From: Aquanectria penicillioides
Lineage: Eukaryota > Ascomycota > Sordariomycetes > Hypocreales > Nectriaceae
Reading direction: 5' to 3'
Assembly: GCA_003415625.1 (NCBI GenBank)
Contig: PYIU01000001.1
Location: 6,326,210-6,390,209, forward strand
Length of the DNA stretch: 64,000 bases
Of this stretch, positions 60,118-64,000 are shown in pieces. Each line of letters starts with the position of its first letter. Position 1 is the first letter of the stretch. The notes beneath the pieces were generated by a model that made no database searches, was not told where the DNA came from, and worked only from the letters and a program-made list of their open reading frames with translations. The position numbers and the translations under genes were made by a program.

Positions 60118-63100
60118 CTAACATGCGTTCTTCCGACCAATTACCGATTTATACACCTCGCCTTGTTCCCTTTCCACGAGAACGTCAGAGAAATCAAGGA
60201 CATACGGCAAGTCAACCTTATACCGAGGTAGGATGGCTATCGCTGAACCTTGCGCATCCCAACTCCACGCGCCGTGTTTGCTTGGTAGACCGAACACTCT
60301 TCGGGTTTGCGAAACGACCCAGTCATCGTCGTCACCGATGCTCAACTCGGATCTCTCATGGCAATCCGTCAAGGTCGGGCTCTCCGGAGAATTCGTACCA
60401 ACATCGCGCTCCAAAGAGGCCAGTATTTCTTCCATTTGGAACCTCCGCTCCTCATAGGTCCAAGGGTGCTGCTCGAGCTTGAACTCGGCGACAAAGGCTC
60501 CCGAGTCCACACACCACACCAGGAGCCGTGAGCCACGAACTGTCGTCCCAAGTAAAGTCGACTTCGGGGAGAAACACAAGCCTTCTCCCGTGCCAATGAA
60601 CGACCACATGAACTGCCCCGTCTCAACGCACCACATGCAGCCCAGATACTCCCTCGAGATCGAGGCAAGGAATCGCGAGTCGTGCGAGAAGGCCATTGCC
60701 GTGGCGATCAAACCTTTGTGGCCGCAAAGTGTACGCATACATGTCCCAGTTTCAACATCCCAGATGGTTATTACCTTATCCGTTGAAACTGACGCCATGA
60801 GCGTTCCCTGCGGTGAAAGGGCTATTGCTGTGCCTGCACAGCTAGGTTTGTTGAAGGTTTGCAAACGAGGCTCAGTTTTCGGAGTGCGAAACGGCCATTT
60901 GGAGGTATCCATACATAATATCGTCCGAAGTATGCTTGATTCAGGCAGAAAGACGCCCAAGCAATATATGTGGAGGGGCGCTGTTGTCAGTATGCGATGA
61001 CAGTATTCCAGGAACAGGGACGCGTCGTCTGCGAATGCTATTGCTTCGTCACTCTGGTTGTCTTGGTTAACGCTGCCGAATTTCAACTCGGATTCGCAAA
61101 ATACCTACTTGGCCATCATGAATCAATTCCGAAAAAGAATACCGGAATAGAGAGCCACCGGATAGAAGGTAAGCAACTTCGGTCCACCGAAAGAACTGAC
61201 GCCTGAGGAGTTTGAAGAAGGGATCGTCGTATCCAACCTTCCACCCAGCACTCCGTATATGCTTAAATACGTGAAAGCAGGCATACTGCACTTCCCACGG
61301 AATACAAGATTGGATGATGTCCGGAGAAATGTTTTTGATGTCGGTTTCCGGGCTGGCGATGTCGCAAATGTTGCATTTCAGACGCGTGCCAACGATTCGC
61401 ATGCAATACTTGGCTAACTGTGAATGTGCCTGGACTTCATCGATCCAGAAAGGGTGGCTATCTCGTTTATCGGGATCTAGGAGGAAATCACGGAAGGAAA
61501 CGTGAAGCAGCCTGATTGGATCGGATCCCGACGAAGGGATGCTGAGCACCGAGTGAAGCAAGTCAAGCCTGGCGTCGACAACGTCCTTGTCAATCCCAAC
61601 AAGTTGTGACAGCGTAGAAGTTTCAAGGGGGAACTCGAGAATTAGAATAGTGCCGACTATGGCCCTGAACTCCCCAAGAGCGTCTCGTTTCTCGCGCAAC
61701 GAAAGCCCCGCAAACTGCTGGTCAAGGACTGGAAGATATGTCGCGTCCAACTTGGACTCTTGGCTTTTAGTTTTGTAAGCCAGGACCTTTTTGAGCTGAT
61801 GGTCCGGGTTGCCGCACTTTCGGTCGCCGATAAACCGGCAAACGGTGGCCGCGAAGATGAAAAGAGGTGTTGCCATTTCCACCAGCGTCTCAACGTTTTG
61901 CTGGCCCGGCCAATTAGCCAGCAAATGGCGATTCTCGGGAACCGAGGCGTTGTACTGATCCTTGATCGCCCCAAGCCTGTGCTGGAAAAAGAGGAGCAGG
62001 TCGTTTTCGATCGTTGTGTTGTCTACTTCGTGGAGAATAAGATTTCGATGCTCGCCTCTGATGGAGGAGAAGCTCATGCGAATTGGAAGCTCAGGTCGGC
62101 TTGTGACAAGGACCTTTACGGGCCGACAGTCTAGCCTGCCGATACGAGGGAACTGGTTGATGATGCCTTGAATATGCTCTTCTTGCTCACATTCGTCGAG
62201 GGCGTCGATGACAATGACAAGGGGAATCTTGTTTTCATCTGAAATTTCAGACAGGGGCTCCAGGATGAGCTTCTCGAACTGCTCGCTGACAGTCTTGTCA
62301 ACGATGCCTGGGTTGGCATCAATTGTGTTCTTCAAGTGAGGCACAAACAGGGGCTCGGACAGGGCAAGCTGAGCCGCAAGCGACGTGAAGAACTTGGAGA
62401 CCTTTGTTCGATCGGCCTCTCCTCTTTTGAAAAAGAACGAAGCGCCTAGACGACCGGCTGCCGAATACTTCTGCGCAACGGTGCGAGATATCGTTGACTT
62501 TCCCGTGCCTGCCATGCCGTTGAGCCAATATATGGGCTTGGAAGCAGGGTCATCGGCCCATTGCGATATGTCCCGGAGAATATCGACTCTGGTGTCTTTC
62601 AAGCAAGTCGAGTTGTGCTCCTCGGCGTGCGAGTCAAAGCACGCTCCTTGAGCAACGGGGAGTTTCTGCAGAATCAACTTTTGCTCAATGTTGAGCAGAA
62701 TGGCTCTGGTTTGCATCACGCAAGTGAGCCTCTCTATTCACTGTGGGGGGAAGCAAAATAAAAGTGTATCTTACGTCTGCTCAGCTTGCAGGATGAACGA
62801 GATATTGGATGTGCACCTGATAACAACTTGTACGATTCTGTCAACCTCACGGCTCTGGAACGGCCACTTGAGGGCGCGGAGGCCAAACCGGCTCATTCTC
62901 TTCCTCGAGCTCTGCGGCTCAAGCTTGGTCTGTAATGCTTCCAGCTGCAACATCGCATCCTTGGTCTCCGAGACGAGCTGCCCCTGCGACTGGAGCCTCA
63001 TGTCATTGGGCCGGCCGAGGAGCCCCTGGACACTGGCCGTGGCGTCCCTCAAGTTGCCGACCTCTCGCTGGACGCGGCCGATCTCGCCTTGGGCGCCCTT

Positions 63101-63193
63101 GACCTCCTTTGAGTACTGGAAACAAAGGGAAGTTACCTTGGCGGCCAAGTCAAGGACAGCGACGACGTTCGCGGCAAGCCCCAGCGCCTCCAT
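60118..63193 (-). CDS. Fungal NLR: Helo-like N-domain, NACHT, short WD40 tail; apparent 1-nt frameshift
   Basis: A STAND-type innate-immunity or heterokaryon-incompatibility-type receptor, about 1009 residues. Exon 1 (63193-62775) encodes a helical N-domain opening MEALGLAANVVAVLDLAAKV, typical of the Fungal_N/Helo-like class. A 45-nt intron is modelled at 62730-62774; its GAG acceptor is unusual but is the one that keeps frame. The linker CFDSHAEEHNSTCLKDTR and the NACHT domain follow, with P-loop GMAGTGKST (about residue 209) and Walker B VIVIDALDEC (about 311). The winged-helix part includes RLLHVSFRDFLLDP. The frame then shifts near an A4 run (61098-61101 on +): removing one base joins HDGQVGI to CESELKFGSVNQDN and on to about three WD40 repeats (e.g. 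VSTDKVITIWDVETGTCMRT). Total length is consistent with one extra base. Most relatives carry more WD repeats. Confidence 0.82.
61098..61101 (-). other. Apparent 1-nt insertion between NACHT and WD40 parts
   Basis: The NACHT frame continues past this point only to a TAA near 61067, while the WD40 frame is blocked upstream by TAG at 61105-61107. A single-base removal in the T4 run (coding strand) restores one open frame with no stops. A 22-nt intron would also restore frame but is too short to splice. Confidence 0.6.
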
Positions 63194-63857
63194 GGTTGGA
63201 GCTTGGCGAGCTGATGACTCCGAGAGGACGAGTTGATCAGCAATAGACGCTCGAGGCGGCTATCGCAGGAGGCTGTAAGACCAAGGAGCCGGAACGAGGC
63301 GGACCCCGGCCACAGCCTGATGCAGCTGAGGAGGGGTCACCAGCTGTCCAACCAAGACTCGGCATCAAACATGCACTTCACTACATGAGGCGGAACTGGG
63401 ATACTTGTTGTTTGTGTGGGTGGGGAGGGCGATGTGCCCCGATCTTGCATTCTTTTCCCCATCGTGCAATCCATAAATGATGGAATTGCACGACCTTTTG
63501 GCCTCCTCGTTTTTTTTGGGCCTCTAGATATATAGATACGGTAAAGATAGCAAGACGGTGCTCGTCTTGCCCCAACTCAATGATCCCAACTTGAGTCCCC
63601 CCCACTCCCAAACGCCCTTCCATGCTCGACACCCCAGCCAAGGACATTAGAAATCGACCATAGTAGTACATATCCATCGTCACGAATACAGCTCCTCATT
63701 GCGTCAAACGTGCCCCGCTGTGTCCCGGGTCGTCCTGATTTGAACCCGTCCAGCCCTATAGACCTGATGTCTTTGATATCCGTCCCTGATTTCTTCATTT
63801 CGACTCTTTTGTATCGTGTCGAATTCTTCTTCCTCTTCTTCTTCCTCTTCTTCCCAT
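63194..63857. other. Intergenic region, NLR 5' flank and 3' flank of the last gene
   Basis: No supported gene. A CTT-rich (TTCTTCCTC) tract lies at 63822-63855, just after the stop codon of the last gene in transcript order. Confidence 0.55.
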
Positions 63858-64000
63858 TTAACCAATAACCTCAGTGTCCTGCACAGGCTCCTGCTTCATC
63901 CCGTCATCCTCGGGCTTGATAAGCTCCTCACCAGCCTCATCATCCACAAACTTCCTGTCACTGACATGCTCGTCAGCTCCCGGAGCAGTCCAGACCTTAT
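63858..64000 (-). CDS. C-terminal end of an unrecognised gene (5' partial)
   Basis: On the minus strand from the window edge, one frame reads KVWTAPGADEHVSDRKFVDD, then EAGEELIKPEDDGMKQEPVQ, then DTEVIG and a TAA at 63858-63860. The acidic, non-repetitive sequence and clean stop look coding. The N-terminal part lies beyond 64000, so I cannot assign a family. Confidence 0.6.
   Translation of the reverse strand, partial: KVWTAPGADEHVSDRKFVDDEAGEELIKPEDDGMKQEPVQDTEVIG

Noticed and set aside
60118..61086. WD40 part as a separate gene
   Set aside because: It would start at a TTG codon in mid-domain with no ATG or promoter gap; length arithmetic supports one gene with a single-base error.
61068..61104. 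22-nt intron (GTAGGT..CCGAG) joining NACHT to WD40 frames
   Set aside because: Restores frame but is far shorter than any intron in this window, too short for known spliceosomal introns.

Overview
This window comes from the nuclear genome of a filamentous ascomycete, most likely a Sordariomycete and probably Hypocreales. The evidence is short GT..AG introns (45-150 nt) inside otherwise compact genes, a class IV chitin synthase with its Sel1-repeat activator, fungal STAND/NLR genes, an F-box protein of the Fusarium-like CxLCG type, and housekeeping genes closest to Pezizomycotina forms. I assigned the lineage from protein character only; no database search was possible. I saw no transposon, CRISPR array, rRNA or convincing tRNA gene.

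Layout, left to right: the 3' part of a polo-like kinase gene (+, 1-1136); an F-box protein (+, 2095-4583); a class IV chitin synthase (-, 4855-8599); a 10.3 kb gene-free gap; a Skt5/Chs4-type chitin synthase activator (+, 18899-21078); a 7.4 kb gap; a Myb/SANT-like nuclear protein (+, 28470-29300); a patatin-like phospholipase followed by a decayed NB-ARC fragment (+, 30203-31325 and 31456-31730); a Fun30-type SNF2 remodeller (-, 33615-36701); VMA21 (+, 37460-37933); a polyQ-bearing DUF2406-like protein (-, 38599-40016); a 7.5 kb gap; ribosomal protein eL33 (-, 47470-48166); glucose-6-phosphate dehydrogenase (+, 50575-52439); Mediator subunit 14 (+, 53618-57033); protoporphyrinogen oxidase (-, 57505-59462); a Helo-like/NACHT/WD40 NLR (-, 60118-63193); and the C-terminal end of an unrecognised gene (-, 63858 to the window edge).

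The clearest functional link is the head-to-head pair of a class IV chitin synthase and a prenylatable Skt5-type activator of that same enzyme class, facing each other across one very long intergenic region. The rest is a mix of conserved housekeeping genes and two innate-immunity-type loci, one apparently broken.

Three genes (chitin synthase, G6PD, NACHT NLR) each need exactly one single-base correction, at or next to a short run of one base, to restore an otherwise full-length conserved frame. Exon-length arithmetic agrees in all three. Sequencing or assembly error at homopolymers is the simplest explanation, so they should not be scored as pseudogenes on this evidence. About 25 kb of the 64 kb lies in three long gaps where I find only pyrimidine-rich leaders, microsatellites, G-runs and short palindromes.
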